A stretch of 64,000 nt of DNA from the NCBI RefSeq assembly GCF_046546475.1, contig NZ_JBKGXS010000006.1, positions 124,001 through 188,000 of the forward strand, read 5' to 3'. This document shows, piece after piece, positions 37,677 through 45,039 of the stretch. Under the pieces are notes generated by a model, which was not told the DNA's origin, did no database searches, and saw nothing but the letters and a program-made list of their open reading frames with translations. This DNA comes from Pseudonocardia phyllosphaerae. GTDB taxonomy: Bacteria > Actinomycetota > Actinomycetes > Mycobacteriales > Pseudonocardiaceae. Within the stretch, counting starts at the first letter, position 1; each line of letters starts with the position of its first letter. The position numbers and the translations under genes were made by a program.

Positions 37677-39047
37677 TCATGTCGCGGCCCGGACGGTCGA
37701 ATGGTCGCGGGGGAGCGCCGTCGTTGCGATGACCGCGGAGAGCGCGGCGAACCCGGCGGCCACGGTGAAGGCCGGTGCAGACCCACCCGACGGCACTGTT
37801 GCCGCACTCGCCTGTACTGCGCTCAGGACCGCGATCCCCGCCGCACCGCTGGTCTGGCGCACGGTGTTGAACAGGCTCGCGACGACGCCCTGTCGGTGGG
37901 GCTCGACCCAGCGGGTCGCGATCGCCGTCAGCGGGGTGACCAGCCCGGAGAAGCCCAGGCCGTAGAGAACGGTCGGGAGCGCGATCCCGAGGACGTATCC
38001 GGCGCCGGTGGCCGTCCCGAGTGCCAGGCCGGCGAACCCGAGTGCGGTCAGGCAGGTCGCGCCGATCGCCGTCCGGCGGGCTCCGAACCGGTTGGTCACG
38101 CGACCGACGAACCGCGCCGCGACGATCAGCGCCAGTGACCCGGGCAGGAACGCGATCCCGGCGACCAGCGGGGAGTACCCGCGCTGGTCCTGCACGTAGA
38201 GCGACACCAGCACCGGAGCGGCGAAGAACGCCAGACCGGTCAGGAACATCGCCAGACAGGCTCCGGACGTCGACCGGGACCGGAAGACCGGCAGTGGAAG
38301 CAGCGGTTCGCGGGCCCGGTGCTCGTGCAGCAGGAACGCGGTGAGCAGGGCGAGGCCGGCCGCCGCGCCGCCCCAGATCAGCGGCGACGACCACCCGTGC
38401 TCGGTGGAGTCGAGCACCGCGTACGTCACCGCGGTCAGGCCCGCCGTGACCAGGGCGGCTCCCGGCAGATCCAGAGGACGACGGGTGCGGGCCTCCACGG
38501 GCAGTGCCCGCATGGTCTGGGCCAGGGCGACGGCGACGACCGGCAGGTTGATCAGGAAGATCCACCGCCAGTTCAGTGCCTCGGTCAGGACGCCGCCGAC
38601 CAGCGTTCCGGCGGTGCCGCCGATCGCGCCGACCGTGCTCCACACCGCCAGGGCGGAGGTCCGTTCCGGGCCCTGCGGGATGGCCCGGGTGATAGAGGCC
38701 AGCGACGTCGGCATCAGCAGTGCTCCGCCGAGCCCCTGCACCGCGCGGGCGACCAGCAGCATCGCCGGGCTCGCCGCGAGCCCGCACGCCGCGCTGGCGA
38801 GTCCGAACAGGGCGAGCCCGGTGAGCATCGTCGTCCTCGGCCCGAACACGTCGCAGCTGCGCCCGCCCGACATCAGGAAGCCGGCGAACACCAGGGTGTA
38901 GGCGTTCACCACCCACGGCAGGCCGGCCGCGTCGAAACCCAGGTCGCGGCCGATGTGTGGCAGGGCCACCGCCACGACCGTCGCGTCGAGGATCACGACG
39001 AACACCGCCACGCACGCCTGCACCACGACCAGTCGATGCTCGCGCAT
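37677..39047 (-). CDS. MFS drug-efflux transporter (DHA2/EmrB-like)
   Basis: 456 residues with about 14 hydrophobic segments. VVILDATVVAVALPHIGRDLG is the motif D region of DHA2 exporters, GGRSCDVFGPRTTMLTGL the motif A, RAVQGLGGALLMPTSLASI motif B, and GTLVGGVLTEALNWRWIFLIN motif C, which marks an antiporter. It is divergent from a TetR repressor, the standard pairing for inducible efflux. ATG 39047 has GGAGG five bases upstream. Base composition matches its neighbours. Confidence 0.88.
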   Translation of the reverse strand: MREHRLVVVQACVAVFVVILDATVVAVALPHIGRDLGFDAAGLPWVVNAYTLVFAGFLMSGGRSCDVFGPRTTMLTGLALFGLASAACGLAASPAMLLVARAVQGLGGALLMPTSLASITRAIPQGPERTSALAVWSTVGAIGGTAGTLVGGVLTEALNWRWIFLINLPVVAVALAQTMRALPVEARTRRPLDLPGAALVTAGLTAVTYAVLDSTEHGWSSPLIWGGAAAGLALLTAFLLHEHRAREPLLPLPVFRSRSTSGACLAMFLTGLAFFAAPVLVSLYVQDQRGYSPLVAGIAFLPGSLALIVAARFVGRVTNRFGARRTAIGATCLTALGFAGLALGTATGAGYVLGIALPTVLYGLGFSGLVTPLTAIATRWVEPHRQGVVASLFNTVRQTSGAAGIAVLSAVQASAATVPSGGSAPAFTVAAGFAALSAVIATTALPRDHSTVRAAT

Positions 39048-39056
39048 CACACCTCC

Positions 39057-39096
39057 AACTCAGGTAAGCCTCAGTTGAAAGTAACCAGCGTTTACT
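39057..39096. promoter_or_regulatory. Two dyads in the efflux/TetR divergent promoter
   Basis: Dyad 1, AACTCAGG-TAAG-CCTCAGTT (39057-39076), has one mismatch and abuts the efflux gene ribosome-binding site. Dyad 2, AGTAA-N7-TTACT (39080-39096), is perfect in its arms. TetR homodimers bind such dyads. Dyad 1 also resembles a DtxR/IdeR iron box. Confidence 0.5.
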
Positions 39097-39131
39097 AATG
39101 TGGCAAGGGGGTGCTCGCTAGGGTGTGTCAC

Positions 39132-39689
39132 ATGTCCGACCGGCCGCCTGCGACGACCCCGCGACCGGGGCGCCCGGCGCAGATCGACCTCGACAGGATC
39201 GTCGCCGCGGCGATGACCATGGATCCGGAGCGGCTGACGATGGCTGCGGTCGCGGAGCAGGTCGGGGTAACCAAGGCTGCGCTCTACCGCTGGATCGCCG
39301 GCCGCGACGAGCTGCTCGGTCTGGTCAGTGCGGAGCTGCGCCGCCGGATGGAAGGTCCGGACCGCCCCACCGCGGAGAACTGGCGGAGCTGGCTCGTCGA
39401 GCACGGCCACCGCATGCGTCGCGAGATGCTGCGGCTGCCCGGATTCGCCGTGCGGCTGCTCTCCGGCCCGCACAGTCACGAGCCCGCCGACGCCCCCGGC
39501 GCGGACGCGGTGACCGCCGCGTTCCGGTACGGCGGTGCGCCACCGGAGCGGGCGGTGCAGTACGCGCAGATCTTCACGACGGCGGTCGTCGGGCGGGTTG
39601 CCGTGGAGCAGAACCCGGGCCTGTCCGACGGTGTCGACCTCGACTTCGACCTGCTGCTCGACGTCGTGATCCGCGGCGCGACGAACTGA
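39132..39689 (+). CDS. TetR-family transcriptional regulator
   Basis: 185 residues. The N-terminal helix-turn-helix (IVAAAMTMDPERLTMAAVAEQ with VGVTKAALYRWIAGRDEL) is of the TetR type, and the C-terminal helical region, ending in a helix for dimerisation, resembles TetR_C (tetracyclin-repressor-like) domains. It probably represses the divergent efflux gene and itself through the dyads at 39057-39096. ATG 39132 is chosen over a longer frame because it directly follows GTGTCAC without protein-like codons ahead. Confidence 0.88.
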   Translation: MSDRPPATTPRPGRPAQIDLDRIVAAAMTMDPERLTMAAVAEQVGVTKAALYRWIAGRDELLGLVSAELRRRMEGPDRPTAENWRSWLVEHGHRMRREMLRLPGFAVRLLSGPHSHEPADAPGADAVTAAFRYGGAPPERAVQYAQIFTTAVVGRVAVEQNPGLSDGVDLDFDLLLDVVIRGATN

Positions 39690-39748
39690 GCCGAGCCCCG
39701 GCCTGTAGTCGATCTCCGATTCCTTCCCGACCGCTGTGCCACCAGGCT

Positions 39749-39789
39749 GTCTAGCTGATTAGACGCTTGCGTGTCTACTTCGCTAGACT
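39749..39789 (+). promoter_or_regulatory. Twin operator overlapping the hicAB promoter
   Basis: Two copies of GTCTA-N6-TAGAC lie at 39749-39764 and 39773-39788, 24 bp centre to centre. The right arm of the second copy is also the -10 box TAGACT (39784-39789), seven bases before the hicA GTG. The geometry fits autorepression by a DNA-binding HicB antitoxin. Confidence 0.75.
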
Positions 39790-39796
39790 TACTGTC

Positions 39797-40057
39797 GTGG
39801 TGAATCGGAGGACGAAGTACGCGCCGACGATGCAGATCGTCCGACGCGTGGCGCGCAAGCGCGGTTACTCCGTGGCCGAGGAATCCGGACGCGGGAAGGG
39901 CTCGCATCGGCATCATGTCGTCCTCGACGGCTCCGGCGCCGTGGTCGGTCGCTTCGTCCTCACCGACCACCCGAGAGAGCTGTCCTGGGTCGTGCTGCGC
40001 AACGTCGAGAACGACCTGGCCCCGCTGTTCGGTGAGAAGTGGATGGAGAACGGCTGA
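39797..40057 (+). CDS. hicA: HicA-type mRNA interferase toxin
   Basis: 86 residues from GTG 39797 (GTG 39800 also possible). The HicA double-stranded-RNA-binding fold is seen: TMQIVRRVARKRGY then GRGKGSHRHHVV with the catalytic His37 (GSH), and LTDHPRELSWVVLRNVENDL. HicA cleaves mRNA and is neutralised by HicB. The gene overlaps hicB by one base (TGATG). The transcript appears leaderless. Confidence 0.85.
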   Translation: MVNRRTKYAPTMQIVRRVARKRGYSVAEESGRGKGSHRHHVVLDGSGAVVGRFVLTDHPRELSWVVLRNVENDLAPLFGEKWMENG

Positions 40058-40455
40058 TGGACACCTACACGGTCGAGGTGACCCGGGACGACGGCCTCTG
40101 GTCGGCGGTCGTGCGTGGTCTGCCGCCGAACACCTCCGCCGGGTACGACGTCGAACACCTGGCCGAACTGCACGACGACGTCCGTGAGTCCCTCGTCGAC
40201 CTGCTCGGTACCGAGGACTTCACCCTCGTCTGGAAGTACCGGACCGATGACGGGGACTTCACCGCCCCGCTGCTCGACGCACTCGACAAGTCCGCGCGTG
40301 CGGGAGAGGCACGGGCGGAGCTCGACCGGGCACGCCTGGAGGCAATTGCGGCAATGCGTGCCGCGGGCCTGTCGTACCGCGACATCGGCGACGCGTTGGA
40401 GATGTCCCACCAGCGTGTAGCCCAGCTCAACGGCTCGGCGCGGAAAGCGTCCTGA
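40057..40455 (+). CDS. hicB: HicB-type antitoxin with C-terminal helix-turn-helix
   Basis: 132 residues. The N-terminal partial RNase-H-like fold (YTVEVTRDDGLWSAVVRGLP, then YDVEHLAELHDDVRESLVDLL) is followed by a helical linker and a DNA-binding helix-turn-helix near the end (AAGLSYRDIGDALEMSHQRVAQL). The toxin-first order is usual for hicAB. The HTH should bind the twin dyads upstream of hicA. Confidence 0.85.
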   Translation: MDTYTVEVTRDDGLWSAVVRGLPPNTSAGYDVEHLAELHDDVRESLVDLLGTEDFTLVWKYRTDDGDFTAPLLDALDKSARAGEARAELDRARLEAIAAMRAAGLSYRDIGDALEMSHQRVAQLNGSARKAS

Positions 40456-40559
40456 CGAGCCGGTGCATGTCGGACCTCCGCAAGTCGTCCGGTGTCGTGG
40501 TCGTCGTCGCGGTCGTGGCACCGTCCCGTCGGCAGTGTTCGGCGCTCCGGCTCCAGGAC

Positions 40560-40697
40560 ACGCGGGTACAGGACGTTCGCGTCACCGAGGACAACCGTGA
40601 CCCGGCCGAGCCGGCGCCGTCGGCCGTGATCACTCGGTCAGGCCGAGCTCGTTCTGCACGTCGGCCAGCTCCGCGATCGCACGGCCCATGTGCCTCT
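40560..40697 (-). pseudogene. Remnant of an excisionase-type antitoxin / PIN-domain toxin pair
   Basis: On the minus strand, 40697-40630 encodes LQRHMGRAIAELADVQNELGLTE followed by a stop (quoted in two parts: LQRHMGRAIAEL and ADVQNELGLTE). This resembles the C-terminus of HTH antitoxins that pair with PIN toxins. After about 30 bases another frame reads VTVVLGDANVLYPRVLE, the typical first strand of a PIN nuclease with its catalytic Asp, but with GTC in place of a start codon and unrelated residues afterwards. Both genes are therefore broken. The antitoxin part is cut at its upstream side by the inverted repeat at 40693-40767. Confidence 0.45.
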
Positions 40698-40767
40698 GCA
40701 GTCCCACCGCACACCCCTGCTCCGGTTCCCACACCCGAAATATGGGGTGTCGGAACCTGTGCAGAGG
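40693..40767. repeat. Nested inverted repeat
   Basis: Outer arms CCTCTGCA (40693-40700) and TGCAGAGG (40760-40767) are exact complements. The inner arms (40724-40736 with 40745-40757) pair over 13 bp with one mismatch around an AT-rich loop. It lies in the 465-bp gene-poor stretch 40456-40920 and abuts the toxin-antitoxin remnant. Confidence 0.75.
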
Positions 40768-40920
40768 TGTGAGCATCGGCGGAGGGATGTGGGAACGGCC
40801 TCCGGGCGGGCGCGCCGGCACCTGAGTCGAGCCGCCGCTGATCTCCGATTCGTTCGCGACCCCGGGGCTGCCGGCGCTCACCGCGGTGCCATGACCGACA
40901 TCGCACCCACGGTCTCGCGA

Positions 40921-41409
40921 TCAGTGGCTGTTCCGCGGGATGGTCAGTCCCAGGGTCTCGGAGATCCGGCCGAGCACCTCGCGGTCGGTGTCGTCGAGCC
41001 GGTCGAGGACCAGCTCACGGACGGCTCGCAGGTGGGTGGGCGCGGCGGCCCGGACGACGTCGAGGCCGTCGTCGGTGAGGGCGGCGACGGTGTAGCGGCC
41101 GTCGTCCGGGTCGGGGGAGCGGTGGACCCAGCCCCGGCCCTCCAGTCGCTTCACCACGTTGGACAGCCGCGACAGCGACCCGTTGGTGAGGAACGCGAGC
41201 TCGCTCATCCGCAGCCGTCGCTCCGATGCCTCGGACATGTGGCTCAGCGTCAGGTACTCGAACAGCGTGAGCCCGTGCTCGCGCTGCAGCGGGGCCTCCA
41301 GGCGCCCGGGCAGCAGCGTGATCATCGACGCGACGCCGGTCCAGGCCGCCTTGTCGGAGGCGTCGAGCCACCGCGGCTCCGGATCGTGTTCGGCGGGTCG
41401 TTCGGTCAT
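40921..41409 (-). CDS. MarR-family transcriptional regulator
   Basis: 162 residues, standard MarR length. The winged helix covers LTLFEYLTLSHMSEASERRLRM (given in part: LTLFEYLTLSHM), MSELAFLTNGSLSRLSNVVKRLEGRGWV and the wing DPDDGRYTVAALTDDG with the conserved DxR. It is divergent from a RidA-family gene with only 44 bases between them, so it very likely controls that gene and itself. A TACAGT -10 seven bases upstream indicates a leaderless start. Confidence 0.9.
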   Translation of the reverse strand: MTERPAEHDPEPRWLDASDKAAWTGVASMITLLPGRLEAPLQREHGLTLFEYLTLSHMSEASERRLRMSELAFLTNGSLSRLSNVVKRLEGRGWVHRSPDPDDGRYTVAALTDDGLDVVRAAAPTHLRAVRELVLDRLDDTDREVLGRISETLGLTIPRNSH

Positions 41410-41416
41410 CGCCGGG

Positions 41417-41447
41417 ACTGTACAGCCGCAGCTGTGAGTTGTAGCTT
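41417..41447. promoter_or_regulatory. MarR/RidA divergent promoter with dyad
   Basis: ACAGC-CGCA-GCTGT (41422-41435) is a perfect dyad between the two starts. It touches the minus-strand -10 TACAGT (complement of 41417-41422) of the MarR gene. The plus-strand TAGCTT (41442-41447) lies six bases before the RidA ATG. Confidence 0.55.
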
Positions 41448-41453
41448 GAGTTC

Positions 41454-41882
41454 ATGCTTGAAGTAAATGAGACCGCGACCTTCTACGTGACGCCCGGCTA
41501 CGGCGAGACCGCCCGCGACCTGCTCGGCTACAGCCAGGCGGTCCGCATCGGCAATCGGGTGGAGACCTCCGGCCAGGGCGGGTTCGACGACGATCTGGTG
41601 GTCCCCGACGAGCTGGAGGCCGAGATCGTGCAGGCCTTCGACAACGTCGGCCGCACCCTCGCCGAGGCCGGCGCGAGCTGGGCGGACGTGGTGCACGTGA
41701 ACTCCTACCACCGCCTCGCGCCGGATGCGGTCGCGATCGGCGAGGACCACAACGCCGTGATGACCCGCGAGTTCCGCGCCCGCATGGGCGGCCGGGCGCC
41801 GGTGTGGACCCAGGCCGGGGTGACCGCGCTCGGGCTGGCGTCGATGCACGTCGAGATCCGGGTGACCGCGCTCGTGCCGTAG
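41454..41882 (+). CDS. RidA/YjgF family protein
   Basis: 142 residues. The trimeric RidA fold is seen in LGYSQAVRIGNRVETSGQGG, QAFDNVGRTLAEAGASWADVVHVNSYH and APVWTQAGVTALGLASMHVEI. The key Arg that binds the imine carboxylate in true RidA deaminases is not obvious near the expected TxxGV-type position, so it may belong to another subgroup. Control by the divergent MarR protein is likely. Confidence 0.85.
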   Translation: MLEVNETATFYVTPGYGETARDLLGYSQAVRIGNRVETSGQGGFDDDLVVPDELEAEIVQAFDNVGRTLAEAGASWADVVHVNSYHRLAPDAVAIGEDHNAVMTREFRARMGGRAPVWTQAGVTALGLASMHVEIRVTALVP

Positions 41883-41949
41883 AACGGCTGTGGTGATCGT
41901 GCCGCAGAACGGATGTGGTGATCGGCCGTAGAACTGCGGCGGTGATCGA
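41877..41949. repeat. Three imperfect ~24-bp tandem repeats upstream of glnE
   Basis: Units of the type CCGTAGAACGG-N-TGTGGTGATC lie at 41877-41901, 41902-41925 and 41926-41949. The first overlaps the RidA stop codon, and the last ends 36 bases before the glnE start. Confidence 0.8.
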
Positions 41950-41985
41950 CCCGTGCGAGCCGGTCATGGGGCAGGATCGGTGCCT

Positions 41986-44900
41986 GTGATGCAACGGCGG
42001 ACAGGGACGTCGCTGGCCCGGCTGGGCCTGACCGGGCCGGACGCGAACACGACGCTGCGCGGGCTGGGCTGGTGGGACGGCGACTGGCCGACGGCCGGGT
42101 GCGAGGAGATCATGTGGGCGCTGGCGCGCAGCCCCGATCAGGAGCTGGCGCTGCGCCAGGTGGAGCGGCTCTCGCACACCGCGCCGTGGCCGGAGATCGA
42201 CAAGGCGCTGCGGACCGACCGTGGCCTGCGCGGGCGGCTGTTCGCCACGCTCGGGGCGTCGTCGGCGCTCGGTGACCACCTGATCGCGAACCCGGACCGC
42301 TGGCCGCTGCTCGCCGACACCCCGGACCGCTCGGATCCGCCGCCGGATCTGGCCCGGCGCACCGCGAACCTGCTGCGCGCCGTCGGCGCCGACCCGGACG
42401 CGCCCGCCCCGGGCACCGTCAACGGGGCCCGTGCCACGCTGACCGGCACCGAGGCGGTGACCGCGCTGCGCAGCGCCTACCGCGACGAGCTGCTGGGGCT
42501 CGCCTCGGCCGACCTCGCCGCCGTCGGCGACCCCGAGCTGCCGGTGATGGAGGTCGACGACGTCGCCGCCCAGCTCGCCGACCTCGCCGAGGCCGCCCTG
42601 GCCGCGGCGCTGGCCGTCGCCGCCGCCGAGCAGGACCCGCCGGTCGAGCTGCGCCTGGCGATCATCGCGCTGGGCAAGTGCGGCGGCCGCGAGCTCAACT
42701 ACGTGTCCGACGTCGACGTCGTGTTCGTCGCCGAGCCCGGTGGCGAGCTGACCCAGCCGGCGACGAAGCTGGCGTCGCGGGTCATGCGCATCGCAGGCGA
42801 CGCCTGCTTCGAGGTCGACGCCAACCTGCGCCCCGAGGGCAAGCAGGGCGCGCTCGTGCGGACCCTCGACGGGCACGTCACCTACTACAAGCGATGGGCC
42901 AAGACCTGGGAGTTCCAGGCGCTGCTCAAGGCCCGCCCGCTGGCCGGGGACCGCGAGCTCGGCGAGGCCTACGTCGACGCGCTCGCACCGATGGTGTGGC
43001 AGGCCTCCACCCGCGACGACTTCGTCCCCGAGGTGCAGGCCATGCGCACCCGGGTGATCGAGAACATCCCCTCCGACCAGCGCGAACGCGAGCTGAAGCT
43101 GGGTCGCGGCGGGCTGCGCGACGTCGAGTTCGCCGTGCAGCTGCTCCAGCTGGTGCACGGGCGCACCGACGACACGCTGCGGTCGGGCAACACCCTGGAG
43201 GCGCTCGCCGCGCTGAGCGACGGCGGCTACGTCGCCCGTGACGACGCCGCGAACCTCGCCGCGTCCTACCGGTTCCTGCGGCTGCTCGAGCACCGGCTGC
43301 AGCTGCACAAGCTGCGCCGCACCCACCTGCTGCCCGCGACCGACGACATCGACGGGCTGCGCTGGCTGGCCCGCGCGGCCCGCATCCGGCCCGACGGACG
43401 GCACGACGTCGTCGGCGTACTGGTCTCGGAGTGGCAGCGCAACGCGCGCCGGGTCAGCCGGCTGCACGAGAAGCTGTTCTACCGCCCGCTGCTGGCTGCG
43501 GTCTCCCGTCTCGCCGACGACGGCGCCGCCGACGCCGTGCTGTCCCCGGAGGCGGCGAAGGCCCGCCTCAAGGCGCTGGGCTGGGCGTCGCCGGAGGGTG
43601 CGCTCGGGCACCTGAAGGCGCTCACCGGCGGGGTGTCGCGGTCGGCGTCGATCCAGCGGGCACTGCTGCCGGTGCTGCTGCACGAGCTGTCGCACAGTCC
43701 CGACCCGGACCGCGGCCTGCTGGCCTACCGGCGGGTGTCCGAGGCGTTGTCGTCGACGCCCTGGTACCTGCGGCTGCTGCGTGACGAGGGCGCGGTCGCG
43801 CAGCGCCTGATGATCCTGCTCGGGACGTCCGCGCTGGTCACCGACCTGCTGCAGCGTGCGCCCGAGGTGCTGCGGATGCTCGCGACGTCGTCGGGGGTGC
43901 AGAGCCCGGAGCTCACCCGCGACCCCTACGAGGTCGCGGTCGCCCTGCAGGCGACCGTCGCCCGGCACACCAACCCGGAGTCCGCGGTCGCCGCGGCCCG
44001 CTCCTACCGCCGGCACGAGATGCTGCGGGTGGCGTGCGCGGACCTGCTCGGGCTGATCGGCGTCGGCGAGGTCTGCGCGGCACTGAACTCGGTGAACGAG
44101 GCGGTGCTGGCCGCGACGCTGGACGCGGTGGTCCGCGCCCAGGACGAGCGCAAGGCCGCCGTCACCGTGATCGGGATGGGCAGGCTCGGCGGCGGCGAGT
44201 CCGGCTACGGCAGCGACGCCGACGTCATGTTCGTGTGCGCGCCCGCCGAGGGCATCGGCGACCACGAGGCCGTCAAGTGGGCGACCGCCGTCGTCGAGCA
44301 GGTGCGGCGGCTGCTCGGCTCGTCGAGCCCGGATCCGGAGCTGACCATCGACGCCGGCCTGCGCCCCGAGGGCCGCAACGGGCCGATGGTGCGCACCCTC
44401 GCCTCCTACCGGGAGTACTACTCCCGCTGGGCCGAGGTGTGGGAGGCCCAGGCCCTGCTGCGGGCCCGCCCGATCGCCGGGGACCGCGCACTCGGCCGCC
44501 AGTTCGTGTCGATGATCGACCCGATCCGCTACCCGGCCGACGGGCTGCCCGACTCCGCGGTCGCCGAGATCCGGCGGATCAAGGCCCGCGTCGACGACGA
44601 GCGGCTGCCCCGCGGCGCGGACCGCTCCACCCACACCAAGCTGGGCCACGGCGGGCTCGCCGACGTCGAGTGGACCGTGCAGCTGCTGCAGCTCCAGCAC
44701 GCGGGCGACGTCCCCGAGCTGCGCACGACCTCCACCCTGGAGGGGCTGCAGGAGTCCGCGGAGGCGGGGCTGATCACCGCCGAGGACGCCGCCGAGCTGG
44801 CCGAGGGCTGGACCGCGGCCACCCGCGCCCGCAACGCGATCATGCTGGTCAAGGGCAAGGCCGGCGACCAGCTCCCGCGTTCGGGGCGGGAGCTGGCCGC

Positions 44901-45030
44901 CGTCGCGGCCGCACTCGGGTACCCGCCGGGGGATCCCGGCGTGTTCCTCGACGACTACCGGCGCGTCACCAGGCGGACCCGCGGCGTCGTCGAGCGGGTG
45001 TTCTACGGGTGGGACCCCGAGCAGCACTGA
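41986..45030 (+). CDS. glnE: Bifunctional glutamine-synthetase adenylyltransferase/deadenylase
   Basis: About 1014 residues, the family length. Two homologous halves each carry a nucleotidyltransferase motif: KCGGRELNYVSDVDVVFV in the N-terminal half (deadenylation) and GMGRLGGGESGYGSDADVMFV, quoted as GRLGGGESGYGSDADVMFV, in the C-terminal half (adenylylation). Conserved LGRGGLRDVEFAVQLLQ and LGHGGLADVEWTVQLLQ segments follow each. It adds or removes AMP on GlnA1 Tyr401. GTG 41986 and ATG 41989 are adjacent alternative starts; CAGGAT eight bases upstream favours a leaderless GTG. It is a backbone gene between glnA2 and glnA1. Confidence 0.93.
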   Translation: MMQRRTGTSLARLGLTGPDANTTLRGLGWWDGDWPTAGCEEIMWALARSPDQELALRQVERLSHTAPWPEIDKALRTDRGLRGRLFATLGASSALGDHLIANPDRWPLLADTPDRSDPPPDLARRTANLLRAVGADPDAPAPGTVNGARATLTGTEAVTALRSAYRDELLGLASADLAAVGDPELPVMEVDDVAAQLADLAEAALAAALAVAAAEQDPPVELRLAIIALGKCGGRELNYVSDVDVVFVAEPGGELTQPATKLASRVMRIAGDACFEVDANLRPEGKQGALVRTLDGHVTYYKRWAKTWEFQALLKARPLAGDRELGEAYVDALAPMVWQASTRDDFVPEVQAMRTRVIENIPSDQRERELKLGRGGLRDVEFAVQLLQLVHGRTDDTLRSGNTLEALAALSDGGYVARDDAANLAASYRFLRLLEHRLQLHKLRRTHLLPATDDIDGLRWLARAARIRPDGRHDVVGVLVSEWQRNARRVSRLHEKLFYRPLLAAVSRLADDGAADAVLSPEAAKARLKALGWASPEGALGHLKALTGGVSRSASIQRALLPVLLHELSHSPDPDRGLLAYRRVSEALSSTPWYLRLLRDEGAVAQRLMILLGTSALVTDLLQRAPEVLRMLATSSGVQSPELTRDPYEVAVALQATVARHTNPESAVAAARSYRRHEMLRVACADLLGLIGVGEVCAALNSVNEAVLAATLDAVVRAQDERKAAVTVIGMGRLGGGESGYGSDADVMFVCAPAEGIGDHEAVKWATAVVEQVRRLLGSSSPDPELTIDAGLRPEGRNGPMVRTLASYREYYSRWAEVWEAQALLRARPIAGDRALGRQFVSMIDPIRYPADGLPDSAVAEIRRIKARVDDERLPRGADRSTHTKLGHGGLADVEWTVQLLQLQHAGDVPELRTTSTLEGLQESAEAGLITAEDAAELAEGWTAATRARNAIMLVKGKAGDQLPRSGRELAAVAAALGYPPGDPGVFLDDYRRVTRRTRGVVERVFYGWDPEQH

Positions 45031-45039
45031 CCCCGCGGA

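Noticed and set aside
40467..40906. Several ORFs of 80-160 codons in the hicB/MarR gap
   Set aside because: They overlap one another on both strands and are Ser/Arg-rich; only the two short toxin-antitoxin fragments look protein-derived.
39749..41882. Prophage or transposon in the glnA2-glnE gap
   Set aside because: No integrase, transposase, tRNA or flanking direct repeats were seen, and GC content looks like that of the neighbours.
41452..45027. A 1191-codon open frame on the minus strand
   Set aside because: It is the antisense shadow of glnE and ridA; the composition is Arg/Gly/Pro/His-rich without domains, whereas the plus strand encodes a textbook GlnE.
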